This document shows, one piece after another, positions 1 to 6,040 of a stretch of DNA of 8,041 nucleotides. Both the position numbers and the translations under genes were made by a program. Under the pieces are notes generated by a model, which had not been told where the DNA came from, searched no databases, and was given only the letters and a program-made list of their open reading frames with translations. The number at the start of each line of letters is the position of its first letter. The first letter of the stretch is position 1. Origin of the DNA: a bacterium (lineage in GTDB: Bacteria > Muiribacteriota > Ozemobacteria > Ozemobacterales > Ozemobacteraceae); contig JACPTH010000509.1 of NCBI GenBank assembly GCA_016192885.1, positions 1 to 8,041 of the forward strand. The letters are read 5' to 3'.

Positions 1-215
1 TTTAGGCGAAAATCTCCGGTTGCCCCCGGAAACAAACGAAGTATCTTCCCGTCCCGATCAAACAGGGCTCCGCCATCGTGTGAGCTCCGTACGATGGAGG
101 CAATATCGGGGCAAAGCCAATCAACGATTAACCCCCAGGAAAGGAAAAGAACAAAAATTACCGAAACAATCGGAAGAAAAATTAACTTCCAATGTGCCCG
201 AAAAAAAATGAAAAT
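1..215 (-). CDS. Membrane-anchored protein, probable penicillin-binding protein 1C-type N-terminus (partial, off left edge)
   Basis: This frame reads leftward off the window edge and is strongly protein-like. A basic and aromatic start (FRAHWK) leads into a membrane anchor (LIFLPIVSVIFVLFLSW), followed by GLIVDWLCPDIASIV and then GGALFDRDGKILRLF before the edge. The anchor followed by a 'DRDGKxLR-F' beta element resembles the N-terminus of PBP1C-type class A penicillin-binding proteins, which polymerise and crosslink peptidoglycan in the periplasm. The glycosyltransferase and transpeptidase domains would lie outside the window, so the family call rests on this short match. The gene follows the small secreted protein with almost no gap and is probably its operon partner. 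Oddly, the frame has no ATG, GTG or TTG between its upstream in-frame TGA (249-251) and a TTG (33-35) well inside the protein. The end given here is an ATT codon at 213-215; ATT at 207-209 or ATA at 222-224 are alternatives. Coding on this strand is convincing; the start is unresolved. Confidence 0.55.
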   Translation of the reverse strand, partial: MFIFFRAHWKLIFLPIVSVIFVLFLSWGLIVDWLCPDIASIVRSSHDGGALFDRDGKILRLFPGATGDFRL

Positions 216-220
216 GCGGG

Positions 221-691
221 TTATTTTTTTTGCTTCGCTATTACATCTTCAAGCTGCTTGATGGTAATTCCCTGCCCCATTCCGATGGGTTGGGAATCAT
301 GGAGAGGCCAAAGACCTTGAAGGGAGTTAACAACCTCTAGGTTTCCGTCACTCGCCTTCTTGAGGAAAACGATTATTCGAAAACCTTTTGGGGGAAATTC
401 AACTTGGTCTTCAATGGAACCCATTTCCCCGAAGGATTTGACTTGTTGGGTCATGATTACTAAAGGTTCTTTCTTATCCCAATTCCCTTTTAACGCTTTT
501 TCGAGGGATAGGACATTTTTAACCGTGGAAACTTGATTCTCGTCCTTCGCCATTTCCTGAATTTGCTCAACCTTGGCAAGAAAAATGAAATCAGATTTTT
601 GTACAAGCTCTGGTAGCTTCATGGTTTCGATCATGGCACCGCTCCAATTTGCCGTCAGAAGAAAAATAAAAATCAGGGAAAGTATTCGCAT
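221..691 (-). CDS. Small secreted protein with OB/NTR (TIMP-like)-type sequence features
   Basis: This 156-aa protein has a signal peptide (MRILSLIFIFLLTANWSGA, cleavage near residue 19), so it should be exported. The mature part starts with 'LPELVQKSDFIFLAKV'. It continues with a 'SLEKALKGNW' segment (62-71), a hydrophobic strand near 77-84, and 'PKGFRIIVFLKKASDGNLEV' (101-120). This order (a 'LV..sD.i..g.V' strand, a 'LKG' turn, then 'F..G...lvFL') is typical of small secreted bacterial beta-barrel proteins often predicted as NTR/TIMP-like. That assignment is from pattern memory and is soft; no catalytic residues are seen. The ATG at 689-691 has a good Shine-Dalgarno, TAAGGAG at 698-704, 6 nt away. 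The TAA of that SD is the stop codon of the upstream metallopeptidase gene, so the two are probably translationally coupled. Confidence 0.85.
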   Translation of the reverse strand: MRILSLIFIFLLTANWSGAMIETMKLPELVQKSDFIFLAKVEQIQEMAKDENQVSTVKNVLSLEKALKGNWDKKEPLVIMTQQVKSFGEMGSIEDQVEFPPKGFRIIVFLKKASDGNLEVVNSLQGLWPLHDSQPIGMGQGITIKQLEDVIAKQKK

Positions 692-701
692 AAATGGCTC
701 C

Positions 702-1691
702 TTAAAATTCCTTTCCTTGCATTACGTATTTCTTAATGAATTCATAACGATCCGGGTGGGTTCTTCTCATTTGTGAACCTGCTTGCCAATATTGTCGAAC
801 GGATTCCGCCATGTCTTCAAGCGGTTGAGAGTTTCCATATTGGGATACGGAAGGCGGCCGCGCCCCCCCAAATTTTCCCTGGGGCCAAAACGTTCGTTCC
901 CACTGATTTGTAACGTTCATGTGTTCCGCCTGCCAGGTGTGGGTCATTTCGTGGACCAAAGTTCCTTGGAAAGTTCCTTGTCGCGTAGAGCTATTTAATA
1001 AATGAACGGTCGGAATTCCCATACGAACATACCCAAGAACGCCCGGACTTCGATAAATTGCATCCCGCTGAATCGTTTTCGTGCTTGATCTAAAACTTTC
1101 CGGAAGAGTGGCTAAGACCTTATTTGCTTCTTCAAGTTGGCGTTGACTCCATTCGGCTCCGTCTCCATCGGATGCCGTAATCCCGAATTTTGCCTTCATT
1201 TCCCCCTTTAGCCCTGCAATTCCTGAAACGGGATAAGTTGCGGGCGGATAATTGGGAGGTTGAGTCGGGGGAATGTTAGGAGTGTAAGTAGCAGGCGGGG
1301 CAGGAGGTTTTGGGGGCGGTTGTTGGGGCGGCGGATATACCGGAGGAAATCGAATGATAATAATTTTCCCGCCTAATCCTCCTAGCCCAAACTTTGATAA
1401 AATTTGCTGGATGATGTTTCGAATAAGAGCTTCCAGTTTATCAGAGGTCATCCGATTTGGCGGGGGGTTCTTGGGTAATTGAGCGGGCTTGGAGTAGCCG
1501 GACTGCGCGCCTGATTGAGGACAGGACTGGTTTGAGAAAGAAGGTTCTACCCTTTGATCGTTGGCGGTTCCTTCATCGGCTTTATTGAGGGTATCAAAAA
1601 AACTTCCCGCATTAATTACCGGAAGATTGGTTGCAAAAACGAAGAAAAAAGCTAGGAATAAAAAGTGAAGAAGCTTCATTCGGGATGCCAT
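702..1691 (-). CDS. Secreted HExxH (gluzincin-like) zinc metallopeptidase with proline-rich linker
   Basis: The protein has 329 aa from the ATG at 1689-1691. That start is preferred over one ten codons upstream because a near-perfect SD (AAAGGAGGT, 1699-1707) lies 7 nt before it. Residues 1-28 form a signal peptide (core LLHFLFLAFFFVFA, cleavage after VINA). A low-complexity region follows, then a Gly-rich patch (GLGGLGG, near 102-108) and a Pro-rich linker (about 116-155). The C-terminal domain carries HEMTH at 247-251, the zinc-binding and catalytic HExxH. A helix 'PLEDMAESVRQYW' (about 290-302) follows, whose Glu at 296 or 292 is the likely third zinc ligand. This is the HExxH...E layout of gluzincins, seen for example in lethal-factor-like and related peptidases. 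It probably cleaves a protein or cell-wall substrate in the periplasm, at the surface or outside the cell. The substrate is unknown and the exact peptidase family uncertain. Confidence 0.85.
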   Translation of the reverse strand: MASRMKLLHFLFLAFFFVFATNLPVINAGSFFDTLNKADEGTANDQRVEPSFSNQSCPQSGAQSGYSKPAQLPKNPPPNRMTSDKLEALIRNIIQQILSKFGLGGLGGKIIIIRFPPVYPPPQQPPPKPPAPPATYTPNIPPTQPPNYPPATYPVSGIAGLKGEMKAKFGITASDGDGAEWSQRQLEEANKVLATLPESFRSSTKTIQRDAIYRSPGVLGYVRMGIPTVHLLNSSTRQGTFQGTLVHEMTHTWQAEHMNVTNQWERTFWPQGKFGGARPPSVSQYGNSQPLEDMAESVRQYWQAGSQMRRTHPDRYEFIKKYVMQGKEF

Positions 1692-1698
1692 GGGAATT

Positions 1699-1707
1699 AC
1701 CTCCTTT
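1699..1707 (-). promoter_or_regulatory. Strong Shine-Dalgarno that fixes the metallopeptidase start
   Basis: On the minus strand AAAGGAGGT sits 7 nt before the ATG at 1689-1691. It is nearly fully complementary to the 16S rRNA 3' end and rules against the upstream in-frame ATG at 1719-1721, which has no such motif. It is much stronger than any site in the pilin operon, suggesting higher translation of the metallopeptidase. Confidence 0.8.
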
Positions 1708-1736
1708 ATCCGCCGGAACACTTTACTTGCTTCTTA

Positions 1737-1777
1737 ATTATACTACATCAAATGGAGGGAAGTTTCGTCGTATTATA
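1737..1777 (-). promoter_or_regulatory. Tandem -10 boxes (TATAAT x2) upstream of the metallopeptidase operon
   Basis: Two perfect TATAAT hexamers occur on the minus strand at 1772-1777 and 1737-1742, 35 bp apart. The proximal one would start transcription near 1730 and give a leader of about 39 nt that carries the strong SD. Hexamers at -35 spacing (AAACTT at 1760-1765, CCTGGA at 1795-1800) match TTGACA poorly, and neither box has an upstream TG. One box may be fortuitous in this AT-rich stretch, or an activator may be needed. Confidence 0.4.
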
Positions 1778-1843
1778 AGAAAGTTTCTTCGTTTTCCAGG
1801 TAGAGGAGCAAGAAAACAGAACTTAAGTTGGTGTTCCTTACTG

Positions 1844-1875
1844 ACTGCTGAATTTTGGATTCTGGATTCAACAAC
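1844..1875 (-). other. Imperfect hairpin with tandem GAATCC repeat after the pilin operon
   Basis: On the minus strand GTTGTTGAAT (1866-1875) can pair with ATTCAGCAGT (1844-1853), giving 10 bp of which 3 are G-U, around a 12-nt loop that contains part of a GAATCCA/GAATCCA repeat. It lies 38 bp past the stop of the last minor-pilin gene, where a transcript end is expected. No U-run follows, so it is not a standard intrinsic terminator. It may be a 3' end structure or chance. Apart from this and the -10 boxes, I see nothing else in 1692-1913. Confidence 0.25.
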
Positions 1876-1913
1876 ACGGACCGGTTGACAAATTTCCAAA
1901 AGATTTATTTGGT

Positions 1914-2498
1914 TCACCCGTTCATCTGCTTTATCAATCTTGTAGGGAACATTTTAGTCCGAATTCTTAACGGTTTTGCTTTTAAACCAGGTTTTTCTTT
2001 ACCCGCAAGCGTTAAATCAAGGTCAATCCAAATTTGTTTGGTTCCTAAGGCGGGTCCCTTAAACTCCTCCGAATGGACACGCCAGTTTAAAGACTTAAGG
2101 TTCCCATTTATCAGAGTTTTGCTTTTTTTGCTTCCTTGCAGTCTTTTAACCGATTTCCCATCGATTAAGTAAATTACGGGTTCAACGTTTCCATCGGTAT
2201 CGCAATAGACCGAAAAGGAAAGCGTATCCTGGGTCGATTGAAGAACTTTGGACCATTGTTCTTTTTGAGAGTTTTTTCCCAAGGCGGCGTTTATCAGATC
2301 GTTTCGAAGAGTCGCCAAGAACATTCCGGATTCCTGAAGAAGAATCCCCGATTCCTCTCCCTTGGCGAAACCCCGATAAAAATGAGATAGAAGCGCCGAA
2401 AGAATACCGATAATGGTTGAGGCAATTCCAATTACAACCAATACTTCAACGAGCGTGAAACCGGCGTTTTTTTCTTGTTTTTTTTGTTCAATTTTCAT
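1914..2498 (-). CDS. PilW/GspJ-like minor prepilin (distal set)
   Basis: This 194-aa protein has a classical type IV prepilin leader: a short basic stretch ending NAG (1-13), then the cleaved and methylated N-terminus FTLVEVLVVIGIASTIIGIL. G13 is the -1 residue for the prepilin peptidase and E18 is the conserved +5 glutamate. The hydrophobic helix spans about 14-36. The rest is a globular pilin domain without Cys pairs: 'FLATLRNDLINAA', then 'DTLSFSVYCDTDG', 'VIYLIDGKSVKRL' and 'LKSLNWRV'. This helix-then-strand order matches the PilW/GspJ type, and the 5558-6040 protein has the same layout. The protein should sit in the inner membrane before joining a pilus or pseudopilus tip. The ATG at 2496-2498 lies inside the end of the upstream gene (11 bp overlap) without a clear SD, so translation is probably coupled. 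It is the last gene of the operon. Confidence 0.8.
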   Translation of the reverse strand: MKIEQKKQEKNAGFTLVEVLVVIGIASTIIGILSALLSHFYRGFAKGEESGILLQESGMFLATLRNDLINAALGKNSQKEQWSKVLQSTQDTLSFSVYCDTDGNVEPVIYLIDGKSVKRLQGSKKSKTLINGNLKSLNWRVHSEEFKGPALGTKQIWIDLDLTLAGKEKPGLKAKPLRIRTKMFPTRLIKQMNG

Positions 2499-2937
2499 TT
2501 GCCAATAAACTTTTCAAAGTAACCGATCGAATTGCTTCTTTTCCTTCTTTCGGAACCCACCTAATTTTGACCTCAATCTTTTTAAACCTTGTTTTTCCGT
2601 TTCTTTTGAGCTCGGATATCTTAACTTCACGAATTAAGTTTTGGTTTTCGCTTATTCTATACTTCCAGGGAGTGGATGAATCGAAAGGTTCTCCATTTTT
2701 AATTTGTGCGTCTGTAAAGGTTCCAACGGGAAGGAATCTAAAGGGAGCGGACATTAACTGTTCAAGAAGCTCAATAGCCGCGGTGTGGGCAATAAATTCC
2801 TCCGAGGTTATTTGAATCCCTCTGGTTCCGGCGGAAAATATTGTAACCACCGGAATGCTGAGGGCGGTAAGAAGAGTCAGTGCGATTAATATCTCAACCA
2901 ATGAGATTCCGCCATCAGTCTTTTCAAGGACTTTCAT
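2488..2937 (-). CDS. PilV/GspI-like minor prepilin (distal set)
   Basis: The frame is open further upstream to 3072, but the ATG at 2935-2937 gives a canonical prepilin of 149 aa and a 14 bp overlap with the giant pilin gene, like other junctions here. The leader MKVLEKTDGG is followed by ISLVEILIALTLLTALSI, with G10 at -1 and E15 at +5. After the hydrophobic helix comes 'HTAAIELLEQLMSAP', the typical PilV/GspI segment with small and Leu residues. A beta domain with many basic residues ('EVKIRWVPKEGKEAIRSVTL') follows. PilV/GspI-type proteins bind the W/J and X/K types to form the tip heterotrimer that primes pilus or pseudopilus assembly. No good SD precedes the ATG, so coupling with the upstream gene is likely. 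The upstream extension repeats no family feature and is probably the shadow of the neighbour's C-terminus. Confidence 0.8.
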   Translation of the reverse strand: MKVLEKTDGGISLVEILIALTLLTALSIPVVTIFSAGTRGIQITSEEFIAHTAAIELLEQLMSAPFRFLPVGTFTDAQIKNGEPFDSSTPWKYRISENQNLIREVKISELKRNGKTRFKKIEVKIRWVPKEGKEAIRSVTLKSLLANEN

Positions 2938-5071
2938 ACCAAAATGTATCCTGGTCGGCGACGAAAGTTTTATAGAAATTTGAGTAATTTTCCTTGGTCG
3001 GGTCATTTGCTTCACGGTATCGAATGTATCCGCCCTGGGTTCGAGAGTCTGCTTGTATGCTTCCAACGGCAAGAGATCCCCAGAAATCTACAACGCTTCC
3101 GTAAACCACTTCCGCCCGCGGGGCAACAATGTTTACCTGATTCATGTTCGGGGTTTCAAAAAAAACCTTGTCGCCGTTAACAAGAACAACCGTCAACGCT
3201 TCCTTTGGGGAAAGTAATTCAACCCCCCGAAGAGTCAGGTTCCCTTGGTCTAAAATTATCATTCCTCCCCCCGAGACTTTTAACGGGTAAGGTTTGCCGC
3301 TAGGGGGAAGACTAAAATCAATTTTGTCCGGATTTTTTATCCTTGCGATAGAATTCAATTCTAAGGCATGACTTGATTCGTTGAAAGACTTTTTCCAGAA
3401 ATCAGAAATTGAATCAAATTCTTGCTGGACACGGCTTTCAACAACCTCTTGCAACTTAGGGGGTTCAACGTTCCCTTTATACAATAAAACATCGCCCCGC
3501 TTCAACTCGATTTGGGAACCGGAATCCTCGGATAAAATTGTCGTTGGAGGGGGAAACTGTCTTAATGCAGGCTTTGAATAGATTTCCTGAATTGAATTAT
3601 AAGAGTTTACGTAGGGGTATTCCAAAACACAGCTCATGAATTTTTTGTATTCGTCAAATTGCTGAAACAATAGCCCTAAAGGTAAAATTGGCCCGCCGAC
3701 TCTTCGATTAAGGAATTCTTTAATTTGAAGCGAAAGGGAGAATGATTCGCGTTCCAAGGAGGGGAGAAAGTAAAAGGGACGAGGAGATTGGGAATTAAAC
3801 ATTTCTTTAGAATTCGGGTCTAGAGGAAGCACATCAACACAGGAAAACCGAGGGAACGCCGCTTGAACTTTTCCAAAAACTTTAGTTCTTGACTGAAAAC
3901 CTTTCCTTGCGTCTCCAAAGAGATGAAGGATGGAAGATTTCGCGCCATAAGTGTTTTGCTCGTTTAACGAGAGTATTTTCGCTTCGTACATGGCATTTTG
4001 TTCCTTTCTGGCGCTTTTGTCATGAAAACCCTCCAAAAGGAATAGGTGTCCAAGTTGGAAAGGGACTTCCTTGGGATTTGAGTGGTTGTCCCAGGGAAGA
4101 GATAGCGGAGAAAGAAAGGCAAGAGGTAGCTTTTCCTGGGGAGATCGAAACTTTATTGCCTGAAAGGTATTTGGATTGCTAACGTCGTAAAAGTGAAAAA
4201 TCTCTCCGAAAGCTCCCGGGCCGGAGGTGAGATTAAGGCGTATTTTTTTCCCTCCCAGCCATATCCAGCCCCGGCGTCGAAAAACGTTAGAATCCGACTC
4301 GTCGGAAATAACATCCGAAACCGATTTTCGCTCATGGGGAGATTCGGGCGTTGCGTGGTTCAAAATGATAAATGGGCGCGGGCCATCGGTAAGATTTCCG
4401 TCATAATCGTTTCTTATAATGTTGAAATGCCCTTCGTTTCCCTTTGATGCATCCTTAACTTGTAGGGTAAACTTCGAAACAACAGGAGGAAGAACGTTCC
4501 CGACCCAAATTCTCCTGCGGACCGAAATGGTTCGGCGCATTCCGCGATATTCCCCGGTTGACTCAACCGACAGCCAACCTTGCTTCGCCACGGGATCAAC
4601 CCACTTAGAAGGGTCGGTTTCGGTTTGAGAAAAGCCCCGAAGCCAGACTTCAACCCGTACAGCGGCTGATTTATCAACCTCTCGCGAAAACCCGGCAAGA
4701 TCTTCGTTCCAGGTGTCTTTAATAATGGACATCAAGGAAACATCTTGAAGAGGACCCGGGCGAATCAGTATTTCAAAAATCGGGTTTTGCCCTCCCCCAA
4801 TAATTCCCGATTTTTCGAGGGAGTCGCGAATGGATCTAATCGAAGCGCTTATCCCGGCTTCCGCAAGAAAATGAGCGACTTCAGAATATGCCAGCAAATG
4901 AACATTGTAATTCTGTTGTACTAGAAACGAATGGAGGGTAATTCCCAAAAAAAGGAGAATAACCAAGATGGTTATGACAAGTACGAGGATAAACCCTCTT
5001 TTAAAAAATGGCGAATTCACGTTTAAAACCCGAAAGCCGATTTCGAAAAAGATACTAAGGGAGATACTCAA
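2924..5071 (-). CDS. Giant PilX/GspK-like minor pilin with C-terminal beta-helix-like region
   Basis: The frame encodes up to 715 aa. Around residues 20-45 it reads SPFFKRG then FILVLVITILVILLFLG, a prepilin-type cleavage site with Leu, not Glu, at +5. Lack of E5 is typical of GspK and common in PilX. 'HFLAEAGISASIRSI' (67-81) is the PilX/GspK signature after the membrane helix. A roughly 500-residue middle region is unrecognised. Residues about 595-690 form repeated short strands ('GGGMIILDQGNLTLRGVELL', 'VNIVAPRAEVVYGSV', 'GSLAVGSI') like a right-handed beta-helix or bactofilin-like fold, seen at the end of some bacterial PilX-like proteins. At 715 aa it is far larger than a usual PilX (about 200) or GspK (about 320), so a surface or adhesive role is possible. 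The start is uncertain. TTG at 5069-5071 overlaps the upstream frame by 17 bp, whereas GTG at 5018-5020 gives a neater 9-residue leader (698 aa). Neither has a good SD. Confidence 0.8.
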   Translation of the reverse strand: MSISLSIFFEIGFRVLNVNSPFFKRGFILVLVITILVILLFLGITLHSFLVQQNYNVHLLAYSEVAHFLAEAGISASIRSIRDSLEKSGIIGGGQNPIFEILIRPGPLQDVSLMSIIKDTWNEDLAGFSREVDKSAAVRVEVWLRGFSQTETDPSKWVDPVAKQGWLSVESTGEYRGMRRTISVRRRIWVGNVLPPVVSKFTLQVKDASKGNEGHFNIIRNDYDGNLTDGPRPFIILNHATPESPHERKSVSDVISDESDSNVFRRRGWIWLGGKKIRLNLTSGPGAFGEIFHFYDVSNPNTFQAIKFRSPQEKLPLAFLSPLSLPWDNHSNPKEVPFQLGHLFLLEGFHDKSARKEQNAMYEAKILSLNEQNTYGAKSSILHLFGDARKGFQSRTKVFGKVQAAFPRFSCVDVLPLDPNSKEMFNSQSPRPFYFLPSLERESFSLSLQIKEFLNRRVGGPILPLGLLFQQFDEYKKFMSCVLEYPYVNSYNSIQEIYSKPALRQFPPPTTILSEDSGSQIELKRGDVLLYKGNVEPPKLQEVVESRVQQEFDSISDFWKKSFNESSHALELNSIARIKNPDKIDFSLPPSGKPYPLKVSGGGMIILDQGNLTLRGVELLSPKEALTVVLVNGDKVFFETPNMNQVNIVAPRAEVVYGSVVDFWGSLAVGSIQADSRTQGGYIRYREANDPTKENYSNFYKTFVADQDTFWYESP

Positions 5072-5294
5072 TAAACCAACGAACCGACGTGGATGCGGTG
5101 GAATCTGAGGCCACGGGAACCGGGTCCGATGTTGCGGAGGAGATTGGAAGCGTTTGGGAATAAACCTTGCAGGTTAAGTTCTTTTCAAAGCCGTTTCCTT
5201 GGGCTTGTGCTTTTAGAAACACGATATCATCTGAAAAGTGAGTAGGGGTCAAAGACAAAAAAATCTCGGGAAAAATCTCCCTTTTTGTTTTTTT
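5055..5294 (-). pseudogene. C-terminal part of a PilX/GspK-like pilin, cut off by an in-frame TAA
   Basis: Immediately after the TAA at 5295-5297 the same frame stays open for 79 more codons and ends at a TAG (5055-5057). The translation looks like real protein: 'REIFPEIFLSLTPTHF', 'DDIVFLKAQAQGNGFEKNL', 'TCKVYSQTLP' and an end 'RWFIEYLP'. The 'FLKAQAQG...CKVYS' strands fit the C-terminal beta domain of a PilX-type pilin. The next gene overlaps this TAG, as at the other junctions of the operon, so this TAG rather than the TAA is probably the ancestral end. A TTG at 5256-5258 could start a separate 67-aa product, but such a product would lack a leader and any membrane helix. Most likely this is the remnant of one 168-aa gene, or a stretch reached only by stop readthrough. 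Confidence 0.5.
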
Positions 5295-5561
5295 TTAAAC
5301 CATGCTAGGGTCAATCGGAAGGCGCGGAGAATTACCTTTGATTCTGTTAAAGGCCATGCAAATTGCGGATTCCAATTGATAATCAATTTTAATTTTCGTT
5401 AAAAGTTCAAGTCCCGCTGATTTTTTTCGAAGCGAACTCTTCATTAAAAAGGTAAAACCTACGATCGTAAAGGTCAAAAAAAACGCCAAAATGACGGGAA
5501 TCGCCAAGCCCGCTCGACTCCTTGATTTTTCCAGTTGAAAAATGCAAAAAACCGAATTCAC
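5295..5561 (-). CDS. PilX/GspK-like minor prepilin (proximal set), truncated at an in-frame stop
   Basis: The start chosen is GTG at 5559-5561, which overlaps the previous gene's TGA as GTGA and gives 88 aa; the frame is open further up without support. The leader ends RSRAG (G18 at -1) and is followed by LAIPVILAFFLTFTIVGFTF. The +5 residue is Val rather than Glu, as expected for GspK/PilX types. 'SAGLELLTKIKIDYQLESAICMAF' (in pieces, residues 48-71) corresponds to the amphipathic helix after the membrane segment. The product stops at 'PSMV' with TAA at 5295-5297, before any beta domain, so as it stands it is only the membrane helix and spine. A single T-to-A change at 5297 (TAA to AAA) would restore a 168-aa pilin ending at 5055. 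Being third in the V-W-X order it should complete the proximal minor-pilin set; in this genome it may be dead or regulated by readthrough. Confidence 0.65.
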   Translation of the reverse strand: MNSVFCIFQLEKSRSRAGLAIPVILAFFLTFTIVGFTFLMKSSLRKKSAGLELLTKIKIDYQLESAICMAFNRIKGNSPRLPIDPSMV

Positions 5562-6040
5562 GATTTCCAATTCCTCATGGCGAAAGAGGTAAAAAACGGC
5601 ATTATCTCTGAATTTGAAGGAACGATGACCACGGAAATAAGACTGGGAATTGAAGGGTTTTGATAAAAACAACACCGTTTAACATCATTTATCATGATTT
5701 TTGATTTCCCCTGGGAATTTTCACGAGTTAAATTTCCATCTTTTAGGAAATAGAAAACCTTCTCGCCGTTGTTGGATGAAACGGTAATTGATGAACCTGC
5801 ACTATCCGGGAATTCGGCTTTTGAAGCAAATTTCAAGTCGGAATTCAGTTGTTCAAGAAGGTCGGAATAAATTTTCCCAATCCCGTTGTTCTTTGGAAGC
5901 GATTCTCCTTCGTTGAAAACGGAAATAAAGAAAAAGAACGCAATAAACGTAACGACCAAAAAAATCGAAATTACCGAATCCAAGCCTACCAGACCGACTC
6001 TGGAAGGATTTTTCAATTTAAAACCCTCAACGATGTTCAA
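5558..6040 (-). CDS. PilW/GspJ-like minor prepilin (proximal set), Asp at +5
   Basis: From a TTG at 6038-6040 that overlaps the upstream TGA as TTGA, the protein has 160 aa. A second TTG at 6014-6016 has a better spaced GAGGG and would give a shorter leader; both keep the cleavage site. The N-terminus reads PSRVG (G16 at -1), then LVGLDSVISIFLVVTFIAFF, so the +5 position holds Asp rather than the usual Glu. The domain after the helix follows the same order as the 1914-2498 protein: 'IYSDLLEQLNSDLKFASKA', 'ITVSSNNGEKVFYFLKDGNL', then 'IMINDVKRCCFYQNP' with a vicinal Cys pair, and 'LISVVIVPS'. This supports the PilW/GspJ type. It probably pairs with the V/I-type product of the preceding gene in a tip complex. 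It is less canonical than its counterpart, so type assignment is moderate while prepilin-like character is good. Confidence 0.7.
   Translation of the reverse strand: MNIVEGFKLKNPSRVGLVGLDSVISIFLVVTFIAFFFFISVFNEGESLPKNNGIGKIYSDLLEQLNSDLKFASKAEFPDSAGSSITVSSNNGEKVFYFLKDGNLTRENSQGKSKIMINDVKRCCFYQNPSIPSLISVVIVPSNSEIMPFFTSFAMRNWKS

Noticed and set aside
70..100. Imperfect hairpin (CCATCGT / ACGATGG core)
   Set aside because: It has no T-tract on either side and lies within the PBP-like coding frame; likely incidental.
1..211. Plus-strand open frame ending at a TGA 9 bp before the small secreted gene's end
   Set aside because: It is an Arg/Lys/Pro/Gln-rich translation with no domain or hydrophobic pattern, and it lies antisense to the minus-strand PBP-like frame, which reads far better.
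195..231. Possible plus-strand terminator (CCCG/CGGG stem plus T-run)
   Set aside because: The stem is only 4 bp with a 16-nt loop, and there is no convincing plus-strand gene to terminate.
1896..1912. CCAAA/TTTGG hairpin just after the last pilin gene
   Set aside because: It is a 5-bp AT-rich stem with no U-run following; insufficient for a terminator call.
2938..3072. N-terminal extension of the distal PilV/GspI-like protein
   Set aside because: It would overlap the giant pilin gene by about 150 bp and put 45 extra residues ahead of a canonical prepilin start.
5257..5296. Terminator-like GGGA/TCCC hairpin with T-runs on both strands after the TAA of the split pilin
   Set aside because: A 4-bp stem is too weak, and the sequence encodes plausible protein in the continuing frame inside an operon.
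5281..5300. Programmed frameshift or transcriptional slippage at the A9 run
   Set aside because: The frames before and after the TAA are the same, and changing the A-run length leaves the TAA in place, so slippage would not yield the full protein.
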